The notes below the pieces were generated by a model. The model was not told the DNA's origin. It saw only the letters and a program-made list of their open reading frames with translations, and did no database searches. From contig NZ_STGB01000001.1 in assembly GCF_005222815.1 (NCBI RefSeq), positions 1,178,001 to 1,242,000 of the forward strand: 64,000 bases of DNA. The letters are read 5' to 3'. Below, one piece after another: positions 36,495 to 44,772 of the stretch. How positions within the stretch are numbered: position 1 is the stretch's first letter; each line of letters begins with the position of its first letter. This DNA is from Roseomonas sp. AR75 (lineage in GTDB: Bacteria; Pseudomonadota; Alphaproteobacteria; Acetobacterales; Acetobacteraceae). Made by a program: the position numbers and the translations under genes.

Positions 36495-36523
36495 AGGCAC
36501 GCCCCTTGCAGGACCCCGCGGGT

Positions 36524-37873
36524 ATGACCATCGAGGCCGACCTGTCGCTCGACCGCGCAAGCCTGCACCGCGCCTACGCCGCGGGGCGGCTGCGGCCCGT
36601 GGATGTCGTGGCGCTGATCCATCGCCGCATCGCCGCGCTCGACGATCCCGGCATCTTCATCCACCTCATCCCGGAGCCGCAGGCGCGCGCCGCGGCCGAG
36701 GCGCTACCCACCTTCGACCCCCAAAAACTCCCGCTCTGGGGCCTGCCGGTCGTGGTGAAGGACAATATCGACGTCGCGGGCCTGCCGACCACGGCTGCCT
36801 GCCCGGGCTTCGCCTACACGCCGGACCGCACGGCGCCGGCCGTGCAGCGGCTACTGGATGCGGGCGCGGTGCTGATCGGCAAGACCAATCTCGACCAGTT
36901 CGCCACCGGGCTGGTCGGCGTCCGCACCCCCTATCCGGTGCCGCGCAACGCCTTCGATCCCGCGCGGGTGCCGGGCGGATCGAGTTCCGGCTCGGCCGTC
37001 GCGGTGGCGCAGGGCCTCGCCACGCTCTCGCTCGGCACGGACACTGCCGGTTCCGGGCGGGTGCCGGCGGCGCTGAACGGGCTGGTCGGGCTGAAGCCTT
37101 CGCTCGGCGTTGTCTCCACGCGCGGCGTGGTGCCGGCCTGCCGCAGCCTGGATTGCGTCTCGGTCTTCGCGCGCACCGTGCCCGATGCGTGGGCCGGCTT
37201 CGCCGCGATGGCCGGCAACGATCCGGAGGACGCCTTCAGCTGCCCGATCGCCTGGCAGGAGATGGACATCGCCACGCCGCCGCGCCGCATCGGCGTGCCG
37301 CGGGTGCCGGAACTGGACGACGAGGCCGGCCGCGCCGCCTGGGACGCGGCGCGCCTGCGCCTGGCGGGGCTCGGGCTGGAGATCGTGCCGCTGGACCTCG
37401 CGGATTTCCACGCCACGGCGCGGCTGCTCTATGATGGACCTTGGGTCGCGGAGCGCGCCGCGGCGGTCGGCGATTTCTGCACCGCGCACCTCGACGCCGT
37501 GCATCCCGTGACGCGCGGCATCCTTGCCGGCGCCGACCGCTTCTCCGCCGTGGACGCCTTCCGCGGCCTGTATGAGCTGGCCGAGATGCGGCGCCGCACC
37601 GCGCCGGTCTGGCAGGACGTGGAGGCGCTGGCCGTGCCCTCCGTCCCCTGCTTCCCGACGCTGGCGGAGCTCGCGGCCGATCCGCTCGGACCGAATGCGC
37701 GGCTCGGCACCTACACCAACTTCGTGAACCTGCTGGACCTGGCGGCGCTGGCCGTGCCGGGGCCGATGCGGCCCGATGGGCTGCCCGCCGGCATCACGCT
37801 GATCGGCCCGCGCGGCAGCGATGCGCGGCTTGCCGCGCTGGGCGCGCAATTCCAGGAAAGCCCGGCGGCATGA
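36524..37873 (+). CDS. Allophanate-hydrolase-type amidase (amidase domain only)
   Basis: A 449-residue amidase-signature enzyme. The Ser-cisSer-Lys triad is visible: Lys in LPVVVKDNIDVAGLPTTAACPG, the glycine/serine loop VPGGSSSGSAVAVAQG and the nucleophile region GTDTAGSGRVPAALNGLVG. Motifs such as GKTNLDQFATGLVGVRTPYP are specific to allophanate hydrolase (AtzF/DUR1 amidase half). The C-terminal domain normally fused to it is encoded by the next gene, which overlaps by ATGA. Allophanate hydrolase releases ammonia and CO2 from allophanate; here the real substrate may be another ureide, such as ureidomalonate, because a ring-opening amidohydrolase follows. I start at the ATG at 36524; the frame upstream is only repeat sequence. 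Confidence 0.88.
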   Translation: MTIEADLSLDRASLHRAYAAGRLRPVDVVALIHRRIAALDDPGIFIHLIPEPQARAAAEALPTFDPQKLPLWGLPVVVKDNIDVAGLPTTAACPGFAYTPDRTAPAVQRLLDAGAVLIGKTNLDQFATGLVGVRTPYPVPRNAFDPARVPGGSSSGSAVAVAQGLATLSLGTDTAGSGRVPAALNGLVGLKPSLGVVSTRGVVPACRSLDCVSVFARTVPDAWAGFAAMAGNDPEDAFSCPIAWQEMDIATPPRRIGVPRVPELDDEAGRAAWDAARLRLAGLGLEIVPLDLADFHATARLLYDGPWVAERAAAVGDFCTAHLDAVHPVTRGILAGADRFSAVDAFRGLYELAEMRRRTAPVWQDVEALAVPSVPCFPTLAELAADPLGPNARLGTYTNFVNLLDLAALAVPGPMRPDGLPAGITLIGPRGSDARLAALGAQFQESPAA

Positions 37874-38274
37874 ACGACGCGATCGAGATCGTGGTGGTGG
37901 GGGCGCATCTTTCGGGCCTGCCGCTGAACCACGAGCTGACCAGCCGCGGCGGCGTGTTCCGGCGCGCGGTGACGACGCAGCCGAGCTACCGCTTCTTCGC
38001 CCTCGCCGGCGGCCCGCCGCGCCGTCCCGGCCTGCTGCGCGTGGCGGCGGGCACCGGCCACGCCATCGCGGCCGAGGTCTGGGCACTGCCGCCCGAAGGC
38101 TTCGGCAGCTTCGTTGCCGCCATCCCCGCACCGCTCTGCATCGGCACGCTGCTGCTGGCGGACGGCACCACGCCGAAAGGCTTCCTGGTGGAGCCGGAAG
38201 GTCTGGCGGGCGCCGAGGAGATCAGCCGCCACGGCGGCTGGCGCGCCTTCCTTGCCGCGCAGGCCGCGCCATGA
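37870..38274 (+). CDS. Stand-alone allophanate hydrolase C-terminal domain
   Basis: A 134-residue protein that matches the C-terminal domain of allophanate hydrolase: IEIVVVGAHLSGLPLNHELTSRGGVFRRAVTTQPSYRFFALAG, VWALPPEGFGSFVAAIPAPLCIGTLLLADGTTPKGFLVEPEGLAGAEEISRHGGWRAFLA. Its fold is related to gamma-glutamylcyclotransferases. In known enzymes this domain follows the amidase in one chain; here it is a separate gene overlapping the amidase stop (ATGA) and the next start (ATGA), so the three genes look translationally coupled. Its precise catalytic role is not settled in the family. Confidence 0.85.
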   Translation: MNDAIEIVVVGAHLSGLPLNHELTSRGGVFRRAVTTQPSYRFFALAGGPPRRPGLLRVAAGTGHAIAAEVWALPPEGFGSFVAAIPAPLCIGTLLLADGTTPKGFLVEPEGLAGAEEISRHGGWRAFLAAQAAP

Positions 38275-39383
38275 CCCGCCGCGTCGCCGTGCATCGCGTG
38301 CCGATGCGCCACCCCGCCGACATGGCCTCCATCGAGGCGCTGTTCGATGGCGGCGCGCTCGATCCCGCCGCGCTGGTCGCGATCCTCGGCAAGACCGAGG
38401 GCAATGGCTGCGTCAACGATTTCACGCGCGCCTATGCCGTCTCCGCGCTCGCGGCGATGCTGGCGCGCCGCCTCGGCGAGACCGCCGACGCCGTCGCGGC
38501 GCGTGTGGCGATGGTGATGTCGGGCGGGACGGAGGGCGGACTCTCGCCGCATTTCCTGCTGTTCGCGGTGACGGACGCACCCGGCCCGGCGACCGGCGCG
38601 ATGGCCATCGGCACCGCCTTCACCCGGGATTTTCTCCCCGAGGAACTCGGACGTATGCCGCAGGTGATGGCGACCGCGGAGGCGGTTCGGCAGGCGATGG
38701 CGCAGGCGTCCATCCGTGACATCGCGCAGGCCCACTACGTGCAGGTGAAGTGCCCGCTGCTGACCAGCGACCGCATCACGGAGGCCGAAGCCCGCGGCGC
38801 GACGGTGGCGACGCACGACACCTATGCCTCGATGGGCCTGTCGCGCGGCGCCTCGGCGCTCGGCGTGGCGCTGGCGCTGGACGAGGTGGCGACGGATGCG
38901 CTTACCAATGACGTGATCGGGCGGGACCTGTCGCTGTTCTCCGGGCGGGCCAGCGCCTCGGCCGGGGTGGAGCTGACGCGCAACGAGATCGTGGTGATGG
39001 GCAACAGCCCGGATTGGGCCGGCGACCTCGTCATCGCGCATGACGTGATGCAGGACGGCATCGACCTGCCCGCCATGCAGCGCGCGCTGCGGGCGGCGGG
39101 GCTGGAGACTGGCGGCGGGCAGCTTGCGGGCGATCAGGCCGCGCGGCTGGTCGCGCTGCTGGCCAAGGCGGAGCCCAGCAGTTCCGGCCGCATCCGCGGC
39201 AACCGGCACATCATGGCCGATGACAGCGACATCAACGCCACGCGGCATGCCCGCGCGCTGGTCGGCGGCGTCGCGGCAGCCGCCACCGGCCGCACGGACC
39301 TGTTCATCTCCGGCGGCGCCGAGCACCAGGGGCCGGATGGCGGCGGCCCTGTCGCGGTGATCGCGCGGCGCCTTGCTACCTGA
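38271..39383 (+). CDS. Ring-opening amidohydrolase (cyanuric acid hydrolase/barbiturase family), copy 1
   Basis: A 370-residue member of the AtzD/barbiturase family, which uses three Ser-Lys pairs to open cyclic ureides. The expected lysines and serines are present: ILGKTEGNGCVNDFTR, VMSGGTEGGLSPHF, HYVQVKCPLLT, VVMGNSPDWAGD, LLAKAEPSSSGRIRGNRHIMADD and ISGGAEHQGPDGGGPVAVI. Cyanuric acid and barbituric acid are the proven substrates; this sequence alone cannot choose between them or a third one. It overlaps the preceding gene by 4 bases and its 3' end overlaps the convergent gene by 8. Confidence 0.92.
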   Translation: MTRRVAVHRVPMRHPADMASIEALFDGGALDPAALVAILGKTEGNGCVNDFTRAYAVSALAAMLARRLGETADAVAARVAMVMSGGTEGGLSPHFLLFAVTDAPGPATGAMAIGTAFTRDFLPEELGRMPQVMATAEAVRQAMAQASIRDIAQAHYVQVKCPLLTSDRITEAEARGATVATHDTYASMGLSRGASALGVALALDEVATDALTNDVIGRDLSLFSGRASASAGVELTRNEIVVMGNSPDWAGDLVIAHDVMQDGIDLPAMQRALRAAGLETGGGQLAGDQAARLVALLAKAEPSSSGRIRGNRHIMADDSDINATRHARALVGGVAAAATGRTDLFISGGAEHQGPDGGGPVAVIARRLAT

Positions 39384-39933
39384 CCAGCCCGAGGCTGCGC
39401 GCGGCCAGCGCGACGCAGCGCTCGAACACCGCCAGGCTGTCGAAGGGCAGGTCCGCGCCACCCTCCGGCAGCAGGATCGGATGACCGCCGCTCTCCACCG
39501 CGCCGGGAATCATCAGGTTGTCGGGCAGGCCGAAACCCTCCACCGCCAGGCCTGCGACCGGATCGGGATTGCGCGCGACAAAGGCGGCGCTGCGCTCGGC
39601 GAAAGGCGTCGCGCTGTTGGAATAGCCGAAGATCGGCCGGCCGCGGCCGAGAAACCAGCCCACCTCGATCAGCGTGCCGGAATCGGCGCTGGCGCCGCGA
39701 AACGGGGTGAGATTGGCGATCACCAGGTCGGCGCGCTCCATCATCTCGATGTCTTTCGCGAAGATGGCGCGCCAGGCGTGGTGCGCCTCCAGCTCCGCCA
39801 GGCTCTGGATATCCTCGTTCAGCGGCGGCAGGGCGGTGATGCCGTGGGCGGCGCAGATCGCCGCCTTGCGGGCGGCATGCGCGGGCGCATCGGGCAGGAA
39901 GACATCGGGGCCGGCGAGATAGGCGATGGGCAT
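39376..39933 (-). CDS. Nucleoside 2-deoxyribosyltransferase-like protein
   Basis: A 185-residue protein: MPIAYLAGPDVFLPDAPAHAARKAAICAAHGITALPPLNED, IFAKDIEMMERADLVIANLTPFRGASADSGTLIEVGWFLGRGRPIFGYSN. The AGPxVF opening, the ADLVIANLTPFRG...DSGTLIEVGW motif with the probable catalytic Glu, and size fit the family that swaps or cleaves bases on deoxynucleosides. Beside a molybdenum hydroxylase and two cyclic-ureide hydrolases it could release a pyrimidine or purine base for degradation (inference). Divergent from the hydroxylase genes across an 8-base inverted repeat. Confidence 0.85.
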   Translation of the reverse strand: MPIAYLAGPDVFLPDAPAHAARKAAICAAHGITALPPLNEDIQSLAELEAHHAWRAIFAKDIEMMERADLVIANLTPFRGASADSGTLIEVGWFLGRGRPIFGYSNSATPFAERSAAFVARNPDPVAGLAVEGFGLPDNLMIPGAVESGGHPILLPEGGADLPFDSLAVFERCVALAARSLGLVR

Positions 39934-39970
39934 GGGCGCATCTTCACCACCCCCGGGGGCGCGCGCGCAA

Positions 39971-39993
39971 GGCGTCGATTTCCGCTCGACGCC
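39971..39993. promoter_or_regulatory. Perfect inverted repeat, candidate operator of the hydroxylase operon
   Basis: GGCGTCGA-N7-TCGACGCC is a perfect 8-base dyad in the 101-base gap between the deoxyribosyltransferase-like gene and the molybdenum hydroxylase genes. Two symmetric 8-base arms with 7 bases between them suit a dimeric regulator. No regulator gene is adjacent; the closest encoded one is the IclR fusion at 51040, whose own site looks different. Confidence 0.5.
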
Positions 39994-40034
39994 CGCCGCG
40001 CTTCTGCCAAGCTGCGGCGGATGAGGATTCCGGC

Positions 40035-40901
40035 GTGAAGCCTGCCCCCTTCGACTGGCACGCCCCGGACAGCGTGGCGGAGGCCCTGGCGTTGAAGGCG
40101 CAGCATGGCGAGGCGGCGCGCTTCCTCGCCGGCGGGCAGAGCCTGGTGCCGGCGATGAATTTCCGTGTGTCGCAGCCCGCGGTTCTCGTGGATCTGAACC
40201 GCGTCGGGCTGGAAGCGATCGAGGCCGGCACCGACGGGTCGCTGACCATCGGCGCCATGGCGCGCTACGTCGCGATCGAGCGGCATGCGGGCGCCGCGGG
40301 CAGCCATCCCATCCTGACCGAGGCGCTGCGCGAGGTCGCGCATCCGCAGATCCGCAACCGGGGCACGCTCGGCGGCAACCTGTCTCATGCCGACCCGGCT
40401 TCGGAGATGCCGGCGGTGATGCTGGCGCTGAATGCGCGCCTGCGGCTGCGCAGCGCGCGCGGCATGCGGGAGGTCGCGGCGGCGGATTTCTTCGTGGGAC
40501 CGCTGACCACGGCGCTCGCGGCGGACGAGATGCTGGAAGCGATCCACCTGCCCGCGCTGCCAGCGCGGACCGGCACGGCCTGGCTGGAGATCGCGCGGCG
40601 CCGCGGCGACTACGCGATGATGGGCGTCGCCGCGGTGATCTCACGCGACGCGGCCGGGCGCTGCATCGGCGCGCGCATCGCCTGCTGCAGCGCCGGGCCG
40701 ACACCGATGGCGGCGCCGCTTGCCGCTGCCGCACTGGTCGGCACGATGCTGTCCGATGCCGATCTCGACGCGGCGGCGGAGGCCGTGCGGAAGGAGGTCG
40801 CGCCGACCGGCAGCGTGCAGGCCAGCCCCGCCTATCAGCGGCACCTGGCCGGCGTGATCGCGCAGCGCGCGCTGCTTATGGCGCGGGAGCGGGCGGCATG
40901 A
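40035..40901 (+). CDS. Molybdenum hydroxylase, FAD-binding (medium) subunit
   Basis: A 288-residue CoxM-type subunit of the xanthine dehydrogenase family. FAD motifs: ARFLAGGQSLVPAMNFRVSQP (AGGxSL) and LREVAHPQIRNRGTLGGNLSHADPASEMP (RNxGTLGGNL). GTG start at 40035. It passes electrons from the iron-sulfur subunit to an acceptor. Overlaps the 2Fe-2S gene by 4 bases (order M-S-L). Confidence 0.94.
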   Translation: MKPAPFDWHAPDSVAEALALKAQHGEAARFLAGGQSLVPAMNFRVSQPAVLVDLNRVGLEAIEAGTDGSLTIGAMARYVAIERHAGAAGSHPILTEALREVAHPQIRNRGTLGGNLSHADPASEMPAVMLALNARLRLRSARGMREVAAADFFVGPLTTALAADEMLEAIHLPALPARTGTAWLEIARRRGDYAMMGVAAVISRDAAGRCIGARIACCSAGPTPMAAPLAAAALVGTMLSDADLDAAAEAVRKEVAPTGSVQASPAYQRHLAGVIAQRALLMARERAA

Positions 40902-41377
40902 CGCGGCCGCTGCAGGTGACCATCCGCATCAACGGAAGCGACTACACGCGGGAGGTCGAGCCGCGGCTGCTGCTGTCCGACTTCATCCGCCACGAGGCCG
41001 GGCTGACGGGCACGCATGTCGGCTGCGAGCACGGCGTCTGCGGCGCCTGCACCATCAGGCTCGACGGCGCACCGGTGCGGTCCTGCCTGGTCTTCGCGGT
41101 GCAGGCGCAAGGGCATGATGTGCGCACGGTGGAAAGTCTGGGCGAGCCGGGATCGCTTTCGGTGCTACAGCAGGCATTCCGGGACGCGCATGGGCTGCAA
41201 TGCGGCTACTGCACGCCGGGCATCCTGATGACGGTCAGCGCCTTCCTGGAGGAGAACGCGGACCCGAGCGAGGAGGCGGTGCGCCATGCGCTGTCGGGCA
41301 ATCTCTGCCGCTGCACGGGCTACCAGGGCATCGTGGATGCGGTGCTGCTGGCGGCGCGGCGGATGCGGGGGGCGTGA
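40898..41377 (+). CDS. Molybdenum hydroxylase, 2Fe-2S (small) subunit
   Basis: A 159-residue subunit with two 2Fe-2S centres: plant-ferredoxin-like CEHGVCGACTIRLDGAPVRSCL and the helical-domain cysteines CGYCTPGILM and NLCRCTGYQGIV. Overlaps both neighbours (ATGA at its start, GTGA at its end), so the three subunits are coupled. Normal size. Confidence 0.95.
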   Translation: MTRPLQVTIRINGSDYTREVEPRLLLSDFIRHEAGLTGTHVGCEHGVCGACTIRLDGAPVRSCLVFAVQAQGHDVRTVESLGEPGSLSVLQQAFRDAHGLQCGYCTPGILMTVSAFLEENADPSEEAVRHALSGNLCRCTGYQGIVDAVLLAARRMRGA

Positions 41378-41379
41378 CG

Positions 41380-43719
41380 ATGGAGACGCGCCAGATCGGC
41401 CGCCCGGTGACCCGCAACGAGGACCCGCGCCTGCTGACGGGACGCGCGCTGTTCGTGGACGATGTGGAGCTGCCGGGCCTGCTGCATGCCGCCTTCCTGC
41501 GCAGCCCGCATGCCCGGGCGCGCATCCTGTCCATCGATACGGCAGCGGCGAAGGCGCGGGCGGGCGTGGTCGCGGTGATCACCGCGGAGGATCTCGGCGA
41601 CTACTGGCAGCCCGGGCCGTTGCTGGTGCCGCCGCCGCCGATCAAGGGCATGACCTTCCGGCAGCGCTGCCAGGTGCCGCTGGCGAAGGGCGAGGTGCGC
41701 CATGTCGGCGAGCCCGTGGTGATGGTGGTGGCGGAAAGCCGCTACGTCGCGGAGGATGCGGTCGGCGACATCGAGGTCGAGTACGAGGCGCTGCCACCGG
41801 TCATCGCGCTGGAGGCCGCGCTGTCGCCGGAAAGCCCGCGCGTGCATGCCGACCTGCCCGACAACATCGCCGCCGAGGTCCGCCAGACCAAGGGCGATTA
41901 CGCCGCGGCGCGCGCGAAGGCCGCGCACATCATCCGCCGCCGCTTCACCTATGACCGCGGTGCGTCGAACCCGATGGAAACGCGGGGAATCGTTGCCGAC
42001 TGGGACCACAAGGCGGAAAAGCTGACGGTCTGGGACACCACCCAGGCGCCGGTCTTCATCCGCAACGGGCTGGCCGCGATGCTCGGCCTCAGCGAGCGCC
42101 AGGTGCGCGTGGTCGCGCCCTTCATCGGCGGCGGCTTCGGCCCGAAGATGATGATGTTCTACCCCGAGGAGGTGCTGGTCCCCTGGATCGCGCTGCGCCT
42201 GGATCGGCCGGTGAAGTGGATCGAGGATCGCCTCGAGCACTTTTGCGCCACGACGCAGGAGCGCAGCCAGATCCACGAGGCCGAGCTTGCACTGGATGGC
42301 GCGGGAAAAATCCTCGGCGTGCGCGATGCCTTCCTGATGGATACCGGCGCCTACAACCCCTACGGCCTGACCGTGCCGCTCAACAGCCAGTGCACGCTGC
42401 TGAACTGCTACGACGTGCCGGCCTATGACAGCACCTTCCGCGCGATCTACACGAACCGCACGCTGGTCACGCCCTATCGCGGCGCCGGCCGGCAGCACGG
42501 CATCTTCGTGATGGAGCGGCTGCTGGATGCGGCGGCGCGCGAGCTGGGTCTTGACCGTGCGGAGATCCGCCGGCGCAACCTGATCCCCGCCAGCGCCTTC
42601 CCCTACCACAACGAGGTCATCTACCAGGATTTCGCGCCGCTGACCTATGACAGCGGCAACTACGCGCCGATCCTCGACAAGGCGCTGGACGCCATTGGCC
42701 ATGCGGGCTTCGCCGCCGAGAAGGCAGCGGCGCGCGCGGAGGGCCGGCATCTCGGCCTCGGCATCGTCTGCTATGTCGAGGGCACCGGCATCGGTCCGTA
42801 CGAAGGCGCGCGGGTGCGGGTGCAGGCCAGCGGCAAGGTCACGATGGCGACCGGCGTCGGCACGCAGGGCCAGGGCCATTTCACCGCCTTCGCGCAGGTG
42901 GTCGCGGAACAGCTCGGCGTCGATGTGCGCGATGTGGAGGTGACCACCGGCGACACGGATGTCTTCGACTGGGGCGCCGGCACTTTCGCGAGTCGCGGCG
43001 CGGTGGTCACCGGCAGCGCGGCGCATGGCGCAGCCGTCGAGGTGCGCGCGAAGATTTTGCGCACCGCCGCCGAGCATTTCGAATGCGCCGAGGCCGATCT
43101 GGTGGTGGAGGGCGGCGCCGTTTCCCTCGCCGGCGTGCCAGAGAAAAGAATAACGCTGGGCGCGCTGGCCGGCTTGGCGAACCCGATGCGCGGCGCGGTG
43201 AAGCCGGGGACGGTACCGGGGCTGGAGGCGACTTCCTATTTCGGCCCGCAGATGGGCGCCACCGCCGCCGGCGCGCATGCGATGGTGATCGAGGTCGATC
43301 CGCGCACGATGCAGATCCGCGTGCTGCGCTACGTCGTGGTGCATGATTGCGGCACGGTGCTGAACCCGCTGATCCTGGCCGGCCAGGTTCAGGGCGGTGT
43401 CGCGCAGGGCATCGGCAACGCCTTCTTCGAGCAGCTTGCCTGGACCGAGGATGGGCAGCTGCTGAACGCCTCGCTGGCGGACTACCTGCTGCCCACCGCG
43501 CTCGACGTGCCGCGCATGGACGTGCTGCACACCGAGACCCCCTCGCCGCTCAATCCGCTCGGCACCAAGGGCGCGGGCGAAGGCGGCGCGATCCCCGTGG
43601 GCGCGCTGTATGCGCAGGCGATCGAGGACGCGCTGGACCTGCCGGCGCGCGGCATCGAGATTGCCGAAATCCCGCTCTCGCCCTCGCGGCTCTGGGAGAT
43701 CTGCAACCCGTCAGCGTGA
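41380..43719 (+). CDS. Molybdenum hydroxylase, molybdopterin-binding (large) subunit
   Basis: A 779-residue CoxL-like subunit holding molybdopterin cytosine dinucleotide. GRPVTRNEDPRLLTGRALFVDDV starts the domain; VAPFIGGGFGPKMMMFYPEEVLVPWIA (Gly-Gly-Phe loop), GAGRQHGIFVMERLLD, GTQGQGHFTAFAQVVAEQLG and the catalytic Glu in GTKGAGEGGAIPVGALYAQA are present. The CO-dehydrogenase AYxCSFR motif is missing, so this is not CODH but an aldehyde/N-heterocycle hydroxylase. An in-frame GTG at 41374 overlapping the small-subunit stop is an alternative start. Likely hydroxylates a ring carbon next to nitrogen, which would fit the neighbouring cyclic-ureide hydrolases. The 3' end overlaps copy 2 of that family by 9 bases. 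Confidence 0.93.
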   Translation: METRQIGRPVTRNEDPRLLTGRALFVDDVELPGLLHAAFLRSPHARARILSIDTAAAKARAGVVAVITAEDLGDYWQPGPLLVPPPPIKGMTFRQRCQVPLAKGEVRHVGEPVVMVVAESRYVAEDAVGDIEVEYEALPPVIALEAALSPESPRVHADLPDNIAAEVRQTKGDYAAARAKAAHIIRRRFTYDRGASNPMETRGIVADWDHKAEKLTVWDTTQAPVFIRNGLAAMLGLSERQVRVVAPFIGGGFGPKMMMFYPEEVLVPWIALRLDRPVKWIEDRLEHFCATTQERSQIHEAELALDGAGKILGVRDAFLMDTGAYNPYGLTVPLNSQCTLLNCYDVPAYDSTFRAIYTNRTLVTPYRGAGRQHGIFVMERLLDAAARELGLDRAEIRRRNLIPASAFPYHNEVIYQDFAPLTYDSGNYAPILDKALDAIGHAGFAAEKAAARAEGRHLGLGIVCYVEGTGIGPYEGARVRVQASGKVTMATGVGTQGQGHFTAFAQVVAEQLGVDVRDVEVTTGDTDVFDWGAGTFASRGAVVTGSAAHGAAVEVRAKILRTAAEHFECAEADLVVEGGAVSLAGVPEKRITLGALAGLANPMRGAVKPGTVPGLEATSYFGPQMGATAAGAHAMVIEVDPRTMQIRVLRYVVVHDCGTVLNPLILAGQVQGGVAQGIGNAFFEQLAWTEDGQLLNASLADYLLPTALDVPRMDVLHTETPSPLNPLGTKGAGEGGAIPVGALYAQAIEDALDLPARGIEIAEIPLSPSRLWEICNPSA

Positions 43720-44751
43720 GCGCGCGAAGACGCAGACCAGGCCGCCGCCGGGCGGCCCCTGGTGCTCGGCGCCGCCGCTGACGAAGACGCGCCCGTCTCC
43801 CGCCACCGCCGCGACGATCGCGCCGAGCGCGCCGCGCAGATGGCGCTGCGCGTCGATATCGGTATCGCCGAGCATGGTGTGGCGCTGCCCGCGGATCGCG
43901 CCCGACCTGTCGGGCTCGCCCTTCGCGATCACGCCCAGAACCTCGCCGGGCGCGGCGGCGAAGGCGGCCTGCACGCCGGCGAGGTCCAGCAGGTCCGCCA
44001 TCGGTGCGACGCCAGCGACGATGCCCTCGGCCCAGCCCTCGGCGTAGCCGAAAACCACCACCTCGTTGCAGGTGACCTCGACGCCGGAGGAGATCGAGAC
44101 GCGGTTGGAATAGAGAGAGAGGTCCGTCAGCAGCGACGCCTCCGTCGCGCGAGCCGCCGGGATGTCGCCCAGCGCGACGCCGGCGCCGACCGCCGCCGCG
44201 GCGCGCGACAGCGCCATCAGGAATTTCGCGTCCGTGCTGCGCGCGGCGGGATCGGGCGCCTGCGGCGCCGGGGCCTTCACCTGCACCAGCGCCACATCCT
44301 CGGGCCGCGCGATGCCGGCATCGGCCATCGCGGCGCGCACCGCATCGGCAACGGCGGCAATCTGCGCCGCGCGACCGATCTCGCGAGCCGGCGTAGGCGG
44401 CGAAAAAGCGGTGCCGAGCGCCAGCCCGCGTTCGCCGCGGGCCGCTTCGTCCGATGCGCTGAACACGAGAAAATGCGGGCTCAGCGCGCCCTCGGTCCCG
44501 CCGGACAGCACGCAGGGAATGCGCGCCGCCAGCGCGGCCGGCTCCTCCCCGGTCTGCGACGCCAGCAGCAGCATCAACGTCTGGGTGAAGAAGCCGCGGG
44601 TGAAGTCGTTCAGCCCGCCATTGCCCTCGGTCTTGCCGATCACCGCGCGGATGTCGCCCGCCCGCACCTCGCCGCGCGCCATCAGCCCGGCCAGTGCCGA
44701 AAGGTCGCCCGGATGGGCCATGGGCAGGCGATGGATGGCAAGGCGCGGCAT
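43711..44751 (-). CDS. Ring-opening amidohydrolase (cyanuric acid hydrolase/barbiturase family), copy 2
   Basis: A 346-residue paralogue of the enzyme at 38271. It shares VIGKTEGNGGLNDFTRG, VLSGGTEGALSPHFLVF, VALVQVKAPAP, IAKGEPDRSGAIRGQRHTML and VSGGAEHQGPPGGGLV, while the rest is strongly diverged, including shorter and Ala-rich stretches. The repeated Ser/Lys positions are kept, so it should be active; a different ring substrate from copy 1 is likely. It is read leftwards, bracketing the hydroxylase genes with copy 1, and is divergent from a flavin monooxygenase with only 21 bases between starts. Confidence 0.9.
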   Translation of the reverse strand: MPRLAIHRLPMAHPGDLSALAGLMARGEVRAGDIRAVIGKTEGNGGLNDFTRGFFTQTLMLLLASQTGEEPAALAARIPCVLSGGTEGALSPHFLVFSASDEAARGERGLALGTAFSPPTPAREIGRAAQIAAVADAVRAAMADAGIARPEDVALVQVKAPAPQAPDPAARSTDAKFLMALSRAAAAVGAGVALGDIPAARATEASLLTDLSLYSNRVSISSGVEVTCNEVVVFGYAEGWAEGIVAGVAPMADLLDLAGVQAAFAAAPGEVLGVIAKGEPDRSGAIRGQRHTMLGDTDIDAQRHLRGALGAIVAAVAGDGRVFVSGGAEHQGPPGGGLVCVFARSR

Positions 44752-44772
44752 GGCGCTAGCATACTGCGTTGC

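Noticed and set aside
41380..43719. Carbon monoxide dehydrogenase large subunit (CoxL form I)
   Set aside because: The AYxCSFR active-site loop is missing; the corresponding region reads PYRGAGRQHG, and the neighbours point to heterocycle metabolism.
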